Shown here: positions 23,887 through 31,627 of the stretch, one piece after another
How positions within the stretch are numbered: the first letter of the stretch is position 1
Layout: every line of letters starts with the position of its first letter
Assembly (NCBI GenBank): GCA_964357255.1
Contig: CAYHKQ010000017.1
Span: 1-32,547 of the forward strand
DNA length: 32,547 nucleotides
Reading direction: 5' to 3'
Source: JBBTIS01 sp038059855
GTDB taxonomy: Bacteria > Elusimicrobiota > Elusimicrobia > JACQPE01
The notes under the pieces: model-generated
The model's input: only the letters and a program-made list of their open reading frames with translations
Databases searched by the model: none
Told to the model about the DNA's origin: nothing
Made by a program: the position numbers and the translations under genes

Positions 23887-24485
23887 ACAAAGATATTTGC
23901 GGGGTCATCCTGGCCGGCGGCCGGTCGAGTCGCTTTGGCTCTAACAAGGCGCTGGCTCTTTTTGAAAACAAGCCCCTCATTGTTCATATCGCCGGCCTTT
24001 TTCGTGAAATTTTTGAGGAGGTAGTCGTTGTTTCGCGGGATGCGGCTGAACTCGATGTCCTCAAGAATTTCGAGTTGAGGTTTATCAGCGATCTCTTGCC
24101 GGATTTCCATCCTTTGGGCGGACTTTATTCGGCCTTAAGCCAGATCAAGGCCGGCGCCATTGTCGCCACTGCCTGCGACACGCCTAAAATTCAAAGGGGT
24201 TTGATTGAAATTTTGCGCGATACCCCGCTAGCTTATGCGGGCGCGGCATGCCGATACAATGGCGTGGTCCAGCCGTTACCTGGTCTTTACCGAAAAAACC
24301 TTTTGGGTCTTTTGGAGTTGATGATCCGTGAGGAGGGAGCCGGTTTAGCCGATCTTTGCGTTCGGGCCAGGGCACGGATTTATCTAGAGCCGGAAATTCG
24401 CTCGGCCGACGCCGAGGGGCTTTCGTTTTTGGATGTGGATACTTTTGAAGACCTAAGGAAGATGGAAAGCCATGCCTCTATTTGA
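23883..24485 (+). CDS. mobA: Molybdenum cofactor guanylyltransferase MobA
   Basis: Attaches GMP to Moco to give the MGD form, the form expected in the NXR-like alpha subunit, which belongs to the bis-MGD family. The nucleotide-binding signature GVILAGGRSSRFGSNKAL, DLLPDFHPLGGLYSAL and the metal-site region ATACDTPKI are visible in 200 residues. It overlaps moeA by ATGA and moaA by 14 bases. The presence of mobA in this cluster ties the pathway to DMSO-reductase-family enzymes. Confidence 0.94.
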   Translation: MNKDICGVILAGGRSSRFGSNKALALFENKPLIVHIAGLFREIFEEVVVVSRDAAELDVLKNFELRFISDLLPDFHPLGGLYSALSQIKAGAIVATACDTPKIQRGLIEILRDTPLAYAGAACRYNGVVQPLPGLYRKNLLGLLELMIREEGAGLADLCVRARARIYLEPEIRSADAEGLSFLDVDTFEDLRKMESHASI

Positions 24486-25452
24486 TTCCTTTGGACGCAG
24501 GATCGAGTATTTGAGGCTTTCTGTAACCAATCGCTGTAATCTGCGCTGTATTTACTGTCTTCCTAAAGCGGGGTTTTCCCCGTTGCAGGACATTCTCAAC
24601 GACGAAGAGATTGTCCGCCTAGCCAAAATTTTTGTCCGTCTCGGCCTCAATAAAATCAGGGTTACAGGCGGCGAGCCTTTGACGCGGCCCGGGATCATAG
24701 GTTTGGTTGAGAGGCTTTCCGGCATTGATGGAATCAATGATGTGTCTATGAGCACAAACGGCCTTCTGTTGAGCCGCTTGGCCCCGGAACTCAAAGCCGC
24801 GGGCTTAAAACGCGTCAATATCAGCCTGGATTCGTTGAACCCGGAACGTTTTAGGCAGATCACCCGCTTGGGCGAGTTAAAGCATGTGATGGGAGGCATC
24901 TATGCCGCCATGGCGGCAGGGCTTTTTCCCGTCAAAATCAATGTCGTGATAATCAAGGGGATCAATGATGATGAAATCCCCGATTTCGCGCGGCTGACCC
25001 TTGAATTGCCGCTACAGGTGCGTTTTATCGAACTTATGCCCATCGGGGAAACGGGATTTTTTAGTAAGGAAAAATGGGTTTCTCTTAAAGAAATTCAAGA
25101 GCGTTGCGGCCCTCTCGCGGCTGTGGAGAAGGTCCGGTCTCCCCTAGGGCATGGCCCGGCTGTTTATTACAAGGCTCCGGGGGCTTTGGGAACAGTTGGT
25201 TTTATCGGCGCGCTTTCCTGCAATTTTTGCGGACGTTGCAATCGCTTAAGGCTTAGCGCAGAGGGGAAGCTTCGCCCCTGTCTGGCCTCGCAAGAGAGTT
25301 GGGACATTGGGGCGGCCGTTCGCTCGCGAACCGACGACGGGGAGATCGAAGGGTTGATCCGCAGGGTTGTTGCCGCTAAGCCCGAGCGCCATTTTATGGA
25401 ACAGGCCGACGTTGCGGTGCGCGAAACCTTTATGTGCGCTTTGGGAGGCTAA
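24472..25452 (+). CDS. moaA: GTP 3',8-cyclase MoaA (radical SAM)
   Basis: First committed enzyme of molybdopterin synthesis. The N-terminal radical SAM site is CNLRCIYC. The C-terminal auxiliary cluster is CNFCGRC followed by RPC 14 residues later. The protein ends in a GG pair needed for activity in this family. TNGLLLSRLAPELKAAGLKRVNISLDSL is also typical. The length of 326 residues is normal. The ATG lies inside the end of mobA. Confidence 0.97.
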   Translation: MPLFDSFGRRIEYLRLSVTNRCNLRCIYCLPKAGFSPLQDILNDEEIVRLAKIFVRLGLNKIRVTGGEPLTRPGIIGLVERLSGIDGINDVSMSTNGLLLSRLAPELKAAGLKRVNISLDSLNPERFRQITRLGELKHVMGGIYAAMAAGLFPVKINVVIIKGINDDEIPDFARLTLELPLQVRFIELMPIGETGFFSKEKWVSLKEIQERCGPLAAVEKVRSPLGHGPAVYYKAPGALGTVGFIGALSCNFCGRCNRLRLSAEGKLRPCLASQESWDIGAAVRSRTDDGEIEGLIRRVVAAKPERHFMEQADVAVRETFMCALGG

Positions 25453-25458
25453 AGAAAA

Positions 25459-25968
25459 ATGATGGGGTCGGGGGACGGGAAGATCGGAAAAAAAGGGACC
25501 GAAGCGTTGGGCGGTGGCGTTGGGACGCAGGAGACAACGGGACAAGTTTTAGCCGTATGCACTAGCTACAAAAAAGGAATACGTAAACAAAATGTAAATC
25601 AAGCGAAATTTATAGCGGATCATTGAATTGAGGGAGATGCTCACGCTGGAAATTGGCATCGCCAGGTGAGCCTCTTGGCTTGGGAGAGCATTGAAAAGAT
25701 GAGGGCTAAGGGATTAAACGTCAATCTGGGCAGTTTTGCCGAAAATCTCACCACACGCGGCATTGAACTGGCGCGCCTGCCCTTGGGACAGCGTCTTCGT
25801 TTGGGGCGGGATGTGATCGTGGAAGTCACCCAAATCGGCAAGGAATGTCATACCCGTTGCGCCATTTATTATCTGGCGGGCGATTGCGTGATGCCCAAGG
25901 AAGGTATTTTCACCAGGGTCATCATCGGCGGGGTGGTCAAGACGGCGGACGTTGTGGAGATTTTGTGA
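25459..25968 (+). pseudogene. MOSC-domain protein interrupted by an in-frame UGA
   Basis: The reading frame from ATG 25459 gives GQVLAVCTSYKKGIRK...FIADH, then TGA at 25624-25626, then IEGDAHAGNWHRQVSLLAWES and a complete MOSC core ending in GGVVKTADVVEIL. MOSC proteins normally read DHGIEGDAHAG here, so the stop replaces a conserved glycine by a single G-to-T change (GGA to TGA). The frame is otherwise intact, with a coupled downstream gene (GTGA). The rest carries the cysteine in IGKECHTRCAIYY that is thought to bind the sulfur or cofactor. A C-terminal piece could start at GTG 25666 but has no ribosome site. Possible explanations are a recent nonsense mutation, a sequencing or assembly error, or UGA read-through. 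Confidence 0.8.
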
Positions 25969-26717
25969 CAGGACATGAAAGCGCTCTCTTGAGCGCCTTC
26001 GTTTTTTTAAGCGCCCTTCTTTATTCTTCGGTGGGCCATGGCGGCGCCTCAGCCTATCTCGCGACGCTTGCCCTGTTTCCCTATCCCAAGGAACCCGCCA
26101 TTGCCACGGCGCTGATCTTGAATATCCTGGTTTCGGCGCTCAGCATGATTGTTTACGCGCGCTCGAAGCATTTTCGTTGGAATTTAACCTGGCCGTTTTT
26201 GCTGACGTCGGTTCCCGCGGCCTATTGTGGCGGCCGCCTTCATATTTCGTCAGGCGTGTATTCTTTTCTTCTCGCCCTAGCTCTTCTCTTGGCGGCGTGG
26301 CGTTTATGGGTAGAGAGCGCGGCCTGGGATAAGCCCCTGAACGCGGATCGAGTTCCTTTTTACGCGGCGCTACCCTTGGGAGCCGCGATTGGGCTTACGT
26401 CCGGACTCATCGGCATCGGGGGCGGAGTTTTTTTGAGCCCGATAATTTTATTCTTGGGCTTGGCCGGAGCTAAAGAGACCGCCGCAACATCCGCCTGTTT
26501 TATTTTGATTAACTCCGTTTCAGGTTTGGCCGCTCGCTGGCCGGTTTCCTTGGATTTGGTTCCAGTCGGGATGTGGTCCTTAATAGTCGCGGCTTTGGCG
26601 GGCGGCTTGATTGGGTCTAAGGCCGGATCCCAGCATTGGTCGAGCATGACATTAAGAAAAGTTTTGGGCGTTGTCTTAGGAATGGCCGGCCTGAAACTGC
26701 TTCACGCGGCTTTATGA
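25965..26717 (+). CDS. TauE/SafE-family membrane permease
   Basis: Membrane protein of about 250 residues with roughly eight hydrophobic helices and the two family repeats: VGHGGASAYLATLALF in the N-half and GLIGIGGGVFLSPIILFLG in the C-half. The family moves organic or inorganic anions, often sulfite, sulfonates or other sulfur oxyanions. In this Moco cluster, import or export of a sulfur anion or oxyanion is possible, but no molybdate-specific evidence is seen. The GTG start overlaps the MOSC stop (GTGA) behind a TGGAG. A longer frame in the shadow of MOSC is rejected. The stop overlaps tatC (ATGA). Confidence 0.85.
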   Translation: MTGHESALLSAFVFLSALLYSSVGHGGASAYLATLALFPYPKEPAIATALILNILVSALSMIVYARSKHFRWNLTWPFLLTSVPAAYCGGRLHISSGVYSFLLALALLLAAWRLWVESAAWDKPLNADRVPFYAALPLGAAIGLTSGLIGIGGGVFLSPIILFLGLAGAKETAATSACFILINSVSGLAARWPVSLDLVPVGMWSLIVAALAGGLIGSKAGSQHWSSMTLRKVLGVVLGMAGLKLLHAAL

Positions 26718-27511
26718 TCCCATCACCCGACAAAGCATTGAAGGCGCTCGATGCGCGCGGGCAAAGCGAACCGTCGGAGCGCGGGACGACACGCAAAGAG
26801 ACGATGTCCCTCATTGAACATCTCGAGGAACTGCGCTATCGCCTGCTTTTTTGGCTGGGCGGTTTTGCCGGCCTTTCCATTTTGTCCTTTTTCTACTCGG
26901 GACCGCTTTTGCGCTGGATGATAAAACCGGTGGGCCGCCTGGTTTTTCTCGCGCCCACCGAAGCCTTTATGGTGCGGCTTAAAATCGCCATATGGGCGGG
27001 ATTTTTTCTTACCCTGCCGATTCTTCTTTATGAGGCTTGGAGGTTTGTGGTGACGGGTCTTTTGGAAAAGGAAAAAAAGGCGTTGACATGGATTTTGCCG
27101 AGCTCATACGCCCTGTTTCTCTTTGGCGTGGCCTTGGCCCTGTTCGTGGCGCTTCCTGCGGCCCTGCGGTTTCTTTTAGCCTACGGGTCTGCGGAACTCC
27201 TTCCCATGTTGACGGCCGAGGCCTATTTCCAGTTTGCGTTTTATGTCGCCCTGGCCTTTGGCCTGTTATTTCAAATGCCGCTCCTGTTGATTTTTCTTTG
27301 CCAGATTGGCCTGGTCACCCAGGCGCAACTGGCCGCGTGGCGCCGCCATGTTTATTTAGGGGCCTTTATTGTGGCGGGAGTCCTGACCCCGGGCCCGGAT
27401 GTTTTTTCCCAAGCGATTCTGGCCGCGGTCACAGTCGTTCTTTTTGAGGCCTCCTTGCTTGTTGCGCGCTGGACGCTTCCTCAGTCCATCAAACCCAGAA
27501 TCCTCAGTTGA
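26714..27511 (+). CDS. tatC: Twin-arginine translocase subunit TatC
   Basis: Six-helix Tat receptor of about 265 residues. The hallmark SLIEHLEELRYRL and the periplasmic loop with FLAPTEAFMVRLK are present. The LYEAWRFVVTGLLEKEKKA segment and GVLTPGPDVFSQ near the end are also characteristic. The ATG at 26714 overlaps the permease stop and adds about 30 hydrophilic residues. The ATG at 26804 would give the more usual N-terminus (MSLIEHLEE), so the start is open. It closes the tatA-moa-tatC cluster. Confidence 0.93.
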   Translation: MIPSPDKALKALDARGQSEPSERGTTRKETMSLIEHLEELRYRLLFWLGGFAGLSILSFFYSGPLLRWMIKPVGRLVFLAPTEAFMVRLKIAIWAGFFLTLPILLYEAWRFVVTGLLEKEKKALTWILPSSYALFLFGVALALFVALPAALRFLLAYGSAELLPMLTAEAYFQFAFYVALAFGLLFQMPLLLIFLCQIGLVTQAQLAAWRRHVYLGAFIVAGVLTPGPDVFSQAILAAVTVVLFEASLLVARWTLPQSIKPRILS

Positions 27512-27618
27512 GCGGAGAGGGAGGGACAGATTTCAAAACTCTCCGCACCCCCCCATTTGGCTAAAAGACCGTTTTAAATTCACCCTTCGCCGTCTGCCCA
27601 ACGGCAAGAAGCTTATTA

Positions 27619-27650
27619 TTCCAGATTTTCTGGAACAAAATGTTCCAGAA
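27619..27650. repeat. Three alternating half-sites forming competing hairpins
   Basis: TTCCAGA (27619-27625), TTCTGGAAC (27628-27636) and GTTCCAGAA (27642-27650) let the middle arm pair with either neighbour. The second pairing has nine perfect base pairs around a five-base loop. It may be an operator array or a relic of an attenuator. No gene it would control is evident. Confidence 0.55.
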
Positions 27651-27876
27651 ACTGCGCCTAAAGGCAAGCGGGCCGAAAAAAAACAAAACTGGCCAAGCCT
27701 TCTGCCCGACTTCCGAATTTTACCCATCAAATTCTTGATTAATTTCATTTTTTAATAACAAATTTTTCTTTCCTACGAGGGAGATTCCTTTTATTGGGGG
27801 TTATTTTTTGCTGATTTCCATGAGGACAACTCTTTTGGGGTTCATTGACTTTGTTTAGATATAGATAGAAAATTTA

Positions 27877-27993
27877 TTAATTGACTCGGCTTAAAAAGGC
27901 CTCGGCCTCGTCAGGGTTGGCAATGATGAGGCCGCGACTGGCAAGAAGCTCAACCTGTTGCCGAAATGTTAGAGGTCCCTTGGTATATTTCAT
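27877..27993 (-). pseudogene. Truncated N-terminal fragment of an Abi-family (Abi_2/AbiD/F-like) protein
   Basis: A 38-codon frame beginning MKYTKGPLTFRQQVELLASR and continuing GLIIANPDEAEAFLSRVN before TAA. This closely resembles the start of Abi_2-type phage-defence proteins, which typically read PxLTFEQQIELLKSRGLII with the conserved helix and an NYYR motif following. Here the frame stops just where NYYR would be, and no continuation is seen downstream, so the gene is a remnant. It lies in the scar region next to tRNA-Ser. Confidence 0.6.
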
Positions 27994-28102
27994 GGGATTA
28001 CGTACGAAATGCGAAAGTGGCGGTAGAAAAAATAAACCCGCCCAAGTTGCGCATCAACCTTGCGGCTGAGAGGCATGGCGGGTATGTTGATTCTATTGTA
28101 AG

Positions 28103-28207
28103 TCATTCTGCCAACGCTTTCAAGAGGGCATCTGCGGGATCGGAATAAAACTCGATGCTGTTTCGGGGCCAAAAGTGTTACCTATGTCTCCGGTATAATA
28201 TGTAATC
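28103..28207 (-). pseudogene. Unrecognised C-terminal gene fragment
   Basis: An open minus frame ends in TFWPRNSIEFYSDPADALLK and a short tail before TGA. It begins within the insertion-sequence-like repeat, and the composition looks like a real protein C-terminus. I do not recognise the family. It may be the end of a gene cut by the element. Confidence 0.3.
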
Positions 28208-28221
28208 TATCTGTCCGGTAT
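28176..28221. repeat. Insertion-sequence-like tandem terminal repeats
   Basis: Two related 21-base units, TGTTACCTATGTCTCCGGTA and TGTAATCTATCTGTCCGGTA (each followed by T), start at 28176 and 28201. Repeats of this type (TTACCTATGTCTCCGGT) resemble the ends of some IS elements with integrase-type transposases. No transposase is present here, so this would be a solo end left after deletion or excision. Confidence 0.5.
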
Positions 28222-28238
28222 GGACCAGTAACGAACTG

Positions 28239-28326
28239 CGGAAAGGGTGGGATTCGAACCCACGAGGGCCACAAGGGCCCTACAGGTTTTCGAGACCTGC
28301 GCCTTCAACCGCTCGGCCACCTTTCC
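28239..28326 (-). tRNA. tRNA-Ser (anticodon CGA)
   Basis: An 88-base tRNA with acceptor stem GGAAAGG/CCTTTCC and discriminator G. The D-arm begins GGCCGAGCGGTTGAAGGC, and the anticodon loop is CTCGAAA between CAGGT and ACCTG, giving CGA at 28290-28292. A long class II variable arm and the GGTTCGAATCC T-arm follow, which together mark serine. The CCA end is not encoded. Its 3' end faces the scar region, the usual side for integration of mobile elements. Confidence 0.96.
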
Positions 28327-28439
28327 AATTGTCCTATTTAACCACATCGCCGAAAGACTAAAAACCATGACTTAAGTTTTGCTACGATAAAAATAAGAAT
28401 TATCGTTCCTTGAATAAAACTATCAAGCAAGGAGGGGGT

Positions 28440-29051
28440 ATGAACGGCCGAATTTTACGAGTCGCGGTTGCTATTTTTGCCGTCCTGTCTTTAGCCTCTC
28501 CACTGGGAGCCCAATCCAAAGATATCCAACGTCTGAACTTTCGGCTTAACCAACAATTTGAGCGCTCGAAACTTGAACCTTTCGCCCGTCAAAAGCAAGC
28601 CAAGCCTGCGCAGGTTTTTCCCATGTCCGGCAATCCCCGCCGAGAACCTTTCGACTCCCGGCGTTTTATCGTGGAGCCTTTAGCGGGCGCGGCGGCCGGG
28701 GCCCTAGTCATCGGCGCCCCCCTCTATTTAATCAACAAGGAAGCGGTTCGAACCGGACTCGAGCCCCTCGGAGTGGCCGGGGGTTTTGCCCAAGGCGCGG
28801 CGGCAGGATTTGCCGGGGCCCTATATCAAAACACACTGCGAGATAAAATCGGCCCCGGAAACAGTCTGATCGCAAGCACGTTAAGCATCGGCCTCGTTTC
28901 CGGAATCACCAGCGCCGTTGTTGATAAAATTTTGAACAAAGGCGCGGTTGCTCTGGGCCGCTCCATCGGGGGAGGCTTCTTCATCGGCGCGGCAGGAGCC
29001 TTGGCCGGCGCGCTCATTGTTGAACTCAACCACTCATCGCAATCCCAATAA
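28440..29051 (+). CDS. Glycine-rich secreted hypothetical protein
   Basis: Protein of 203 residues behind a very strong AAGGAGGGGG site. It has an N-terminal signal peptide (ILRVAVAIFAVLSLASPLGAQS) and then a basic, glutamine-rich stretch. Residues about 80-200 carry alternating Gly/Ala-rich hydrophobic segments (PLAGAAAGALVIGAPLYLI, GGFAQGAAAGFAGALY, GGGFFIGAAGALAGALIVE) that resemble glycine-zipper membrane or pore-like helices. No family is recognised. An upstream start at 28410 is possible but lacks a ribosome site. It could be an envelope-associated protein; function is unknown. Confidence 0.7.
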   Translation: MNGRILRVAVAIFAVLSLASPLGAQSKDIQRLNFRLNQQFERSKLEPFARQKQAKPAQVFPMSGNPRREPFDSRRFIVEPLAGAAAGALVIGAPLYLINKEAVRTGLEPLGVAGGFAQGAAAGFAGALYQNTLRDKIGPGNSLIASTLSIGLVSGITSAVVDKILNKGAVALGRSIGGGFFIGAAGALAGALIVELNHSSQSQ

Positions 29052-29065
29052 ATCCGCTCCGAATA

Positions 29066-29845
29066 ATGACCCCCTCGCTGACGCAAGAACACATCGGTCC
29101 GGTTGGCGTGCTTCGGCTCAATCGGCCTCCTGCCAACACCCTAAGTTTGGATTTCTTAAAAGCCTTGCGCGCCGAGATCGAGGAGGCGGCTCAAAATCCC
29201 TCGCTTCGCTGTCTTGTCATCACAAGCGCCCTGAAAAAATATTTTTCAGCGGGCATGGACCTTGAAGATATCCTGCCGCGTCCCAAGATCGAACAAGAGC
29301 AGGCCTTTTTCGATCTCTTTGGGCTTTATATGGACCTAGTCCGCTTTCCAAAACCCACGCTTATCGCTATCAACGGCGCGGCCCTTTTAGGCGGATGGAT
29401 TATAGCCATGGGTTGCGACTTCAGGCTGATCGCGCCGCGCGGCAAAATTGCGCTTAGCGAAATCCGCCTGGGGATAACCCCAACCACCATGCTAATTGAA
29501 GCGCTCGCCAGAATGACGAAAAACCAAGTCCTGGTCAAAGAAATGATCTTGATGGGTAAAACAGTCGGAGCGGAGGAAGCCTTAGCCAGCGGCCTTGTCG
29601 AGCGCATCGTGCCGGCCGAGTCCCTAATGGAGGAATCCCTACGCCAGGCCGGACGCCTGAGCGAACTTCCATCTTGCGCTTACGCCTCAATCAAAAAAAG
29701 CTATCGAACAGCCCCCGGTGGCGACCCAGAGCAATTCTTGCAAGCCAGCGCCAGGGAATTTCTTGAAATCTTCCACGGCCCGGAAGCCAGGGAGGGCCTG
29801 GCCGCCATGCGCGAAAAGCGCCGACCCAAGTATCACGGAAATTAA
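29066..29845 (+). CDS. Enoyl-CoA hydratase/isomerase (crotonase) family protein
   Basis: Crotonase-fold protein of 259 residues. The first oxyanion-hole segment is KYFSAGMDLED, and the second is INGAALLGGWIIAMGCDFRLIA, where family hydratases have GGGxEL. The glutamate usually found there (E144 in rat hydratase) is isoleucine, while the second glutamate remains in ALSEIRLGITPT. Loss of one of the two acids suggests an isomerase, decarboxylase or other crotonase reaction, not classical hydration. The C-terminus (REGLAAMREKRRPKYHGN) is typical. It lies 24 bases before korA, perhaps in the same transcript, although the acyl-CoA substrate is not evident. Confidence 0.88.
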   Translation: MTPSLTQEHIGPVGVLRLNRPPANTLSLDFLKALRAEIEEAAQNPSLRCLVITSALKKYFSAGMDLEDILPRPKIEQEQAFFDLFGLYMDLVRFPKPTLIAINGAALLGGWIIAMGCDFRLIAPRGKIALSEIRLGITPTTMLIEALARMTKNQVLVKEMILMGKTVGAEEALASGLVERIVPAESLMEESLRQAGRLSELPSCAYASIKKSYRTAPGGDPEQFLQASAREFLEIFHGPEAREGLAAMREKRRPKYHGN

Positions 29846-29869
29846 GCGCGAACTGCTAAACTGCTTCCT

Positions 29870-31627
29870 GTGAAAATAGAATCCGTTGACATCTGGATCG
29901 CCGGAGCCGCGGGCGACGGCGTACAATCCACCGCGGAAATTCTGGGCCGGGTCGCGGCCCGATTAGGTCTGCATGTTTCCATCTACAACTCCTATCAGTC
30001 GGCCATCCGCGGGGGTTATGTCTGGGCGCAAGTCACTATTTCCTCCAAAAAATCCTGGGTCAACGGCGATCGCTGGGATATTTTAATCGCCCTCAACGCC
30101 GACGCCGTCGCGCGGCATCAAAAATGGGCCAATCCCAACGCCGTAATTTTATTCAACAAAGACCGCTCTCAACTGCCGCAGGGTTTGACCGGGATCGGGA
30201 TTCCCGTCTCGGAAGTTGTTCCCAATCCTATCATGCAGAATGTGGTTTTTTTGGGCGCGGCCTCAACCCTCTGCGGTTTTCCGAAGCAAAAACTCGATCA
30301 AGTTATCACCGATATTTTCGTAAAAAAATCAAAAGAGATCCGGCAAGCCAATCTGACGGCCGCGAAAAAAGGCGCCCAATACGCCCAAGATATCGCCAAA
30401 AAATTTGAACTGACAATGTCCGAGCAATCCCGGCCTTTATTGACCGGCAACCAAGCCATGGCCTTCGCAGGAGCAACCGCAGGGGTACGTTTCTACGCGG
30501 CCTACCCCATGACCCCGGCCACCGGCATCCTTCACTGGATGTGCGACCACGCGGAGTCATTGGGCATCATAGTGGAACAGCCGGAGGACGAAATCAGCGT
30601 AATTAACATGGCCATCGGGGCCTCCTTCGCCGGAGCCAGGGCCATGTGCGCCACCTCAGGAGGCGGATTCGCCCTAATGACCGAAGCCATCGGCATGGCG
30701 GCCATGACAGAAACGCCGATTGTCGTTATCAACTCCCAGCGGGCCGGGCCCTCGACCGGAGTGCCCACTAAGATGGAACAGGGTGATCTTTGGCAAGCCC
30801 TGGGAGCCGGCCAAGGCGACTATCCTAAGGCGGTTCTAGCGCCATTCGACGTCGAGGATGCTTATTATCTGACCCAGGTCGCGCTCAACATGGCGGACCG
30901 GCACCAGATCCCGGTGATTCTTCTTTCCGATCTGTTTTTGTCTGAGCATCATGAAACAGTGGACAGCCTTGACGGCAAAAAAATTCCTATTGACCGCGGA
31001 CTATGGGCTAAAGCGCCGGTCGGCACTCAAAAATTCAAGCGCTACGAGATTACCGCGAGCGGCATATCCGAACGCGCCAAACCCGGCTGGGACGACGGTT
31101 TCATTTTCACGGCTCCCACGGACGAACACAATGAATACGGCCACAACATTTCCGACGTCTTCACCAATCCGGCGGAACGTCTGCGGATGATGGACAAAAG
31201 AATGAAAAAAATGGAAGGAATCCTAAAGGACATGCCGGCCAATCTGCTCATCGGCCAACCCCAAGCCGATTTGACTCTCGTGGGATGGGGCTCGACTCAC
31301 AATCTCTTAAGGGCCCTGGTCGAACGCGGCGAGCAACAGGGCAAAAAAATCAATGCCCTAGCCATCCGTAGCCTCTGGCCTTTTCTGTCCGAACCGGTCA
31401 GCCAAATTTTGGGCAAGGCCAAAAAAATCGTGGCCATTGAGGCCAATTGCACGGCGCAATTGGCCCGCCTCATCCGGCAAGAAACCGGAATACTGATTCC
31501 TTATCAATGCCTCAAATACGACGGAGAACCGTTTTACCTGGAAAGCTCCTGGGCCGTAATCGAAAAAATTTTAAACTCGAAGGCCGCCTCCAGAGAGGTA
31601 ATTTTAACCCCCTATGGCATCCCCTAA
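29870..31627 (+). CDS. korA: 2-oxoacid:ferredoxin oxidoreductase, fused gamma-alpha subunit
   Basis: Subunit of 585 residues. The gamma domain (about 1-190, IAGAAGDGVQSTAEILGRVAA and SYQSAIRGGYVWAQV) is fused to an alpha domain (about 195-585, GNQAMAFAGATAGVRFYAAYPMTP, ATSGGGFALMTEAIGMAAMTETPIVVI). This is the KorA-type arrangement for oxidative decarboxylation of 2-oxoglutarate or related acids with ferredoxin reduction, or the reverse. It starts at a GTG with no clear ribosome site. The stop overlaps korB by 14 bases. No separate delta ferredoxin subunit is in the window. Substrate choice between 2-oxoglutarate, pyruvate and others cannot be settled. Confidence 0.93.
   Translation: MKIESVDIWIAGAAGDGVQSTAEILGRVAARLGLHVSIYNSYQSAIRGGYVWAQVTISSKKSWVNGDRWDILIALNADAVARHQKWANPNAVILFNKDRSQLPQGLTGIGIPVSEVVPNPIMQNVVFLGAASTLCGFPKQKLDQVITDIFVKKSKEIRQANLTAAKKGAQYAQDIAKKFELTMSEQSRPLLTGNQAMAFAGATAGVRFYAAYPMTPATGILHWMCDHAESLGIIVEQPEDEISVINMAIGASFAGARAMCATSGGGFALMTEAIGMAAMTETPIVVINSQRAGPSTGVPTKMEQGDLWQALGAGQGDYPKAVLAPFDVEDAYYLTQVALNMADRHQIPVILLSDLFLSEHHETVDSLDGKKIPIDRGLWAKAPVGTQKFKRYEITASGISERAKPGWDDGFIFTAPTDEHNEYGHNISDVFTNPAERLRMMDKRMKKMEGILKDMPANLLIGQPQADLTLVGWGSTHNLLRALVERGEQQGKKINALAIRSLWPFLSEPVSQILGKAKKIVAIEANCTAQLARLIRQETGILIPYQCLKYDGEPFYLESSWAVIEKILNSKAASREVILTPYGIP

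Larger units (their letters stand above)
27512..28238. other. Gene-poor scar region between tatC and tRNA-Ser
   Basis: About 730 bases with no complete gene I can support. A 118-codon frame over 27399-27755 has no recognised motif, no ribosome site, and overlaps tatC. AT-rich sequence (27700-27890) is followed by a truncated Abi-family start, an unrecognised C-terminal fragment and insertion-sequence-like repeats. It looks like a degraded integration site beside the tRNA gene. Confidence 0.6.

Noticed and set aside
25624..25626. UGA recoded as glycine genome-wide, as in SR1/Gracilibacteria
   Set aside because: Several genes in the window end with UGA in tight ATGA or GTGA overlaps, so UGA works as a stop here.
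27399..27755. Open frame of 118 codons after tatC
   Set aside because: It overlaps tatC in another frame, has no ribosome site and no recognised motif, and crosses an AT-rich non-coding stretch.
28410..28439. Upstream start for the glycine-rich secreted protein
   Set aside because: The strong AAGGAGGGGG site lies just before the ATG at 28440, and the signal peptide begins there.
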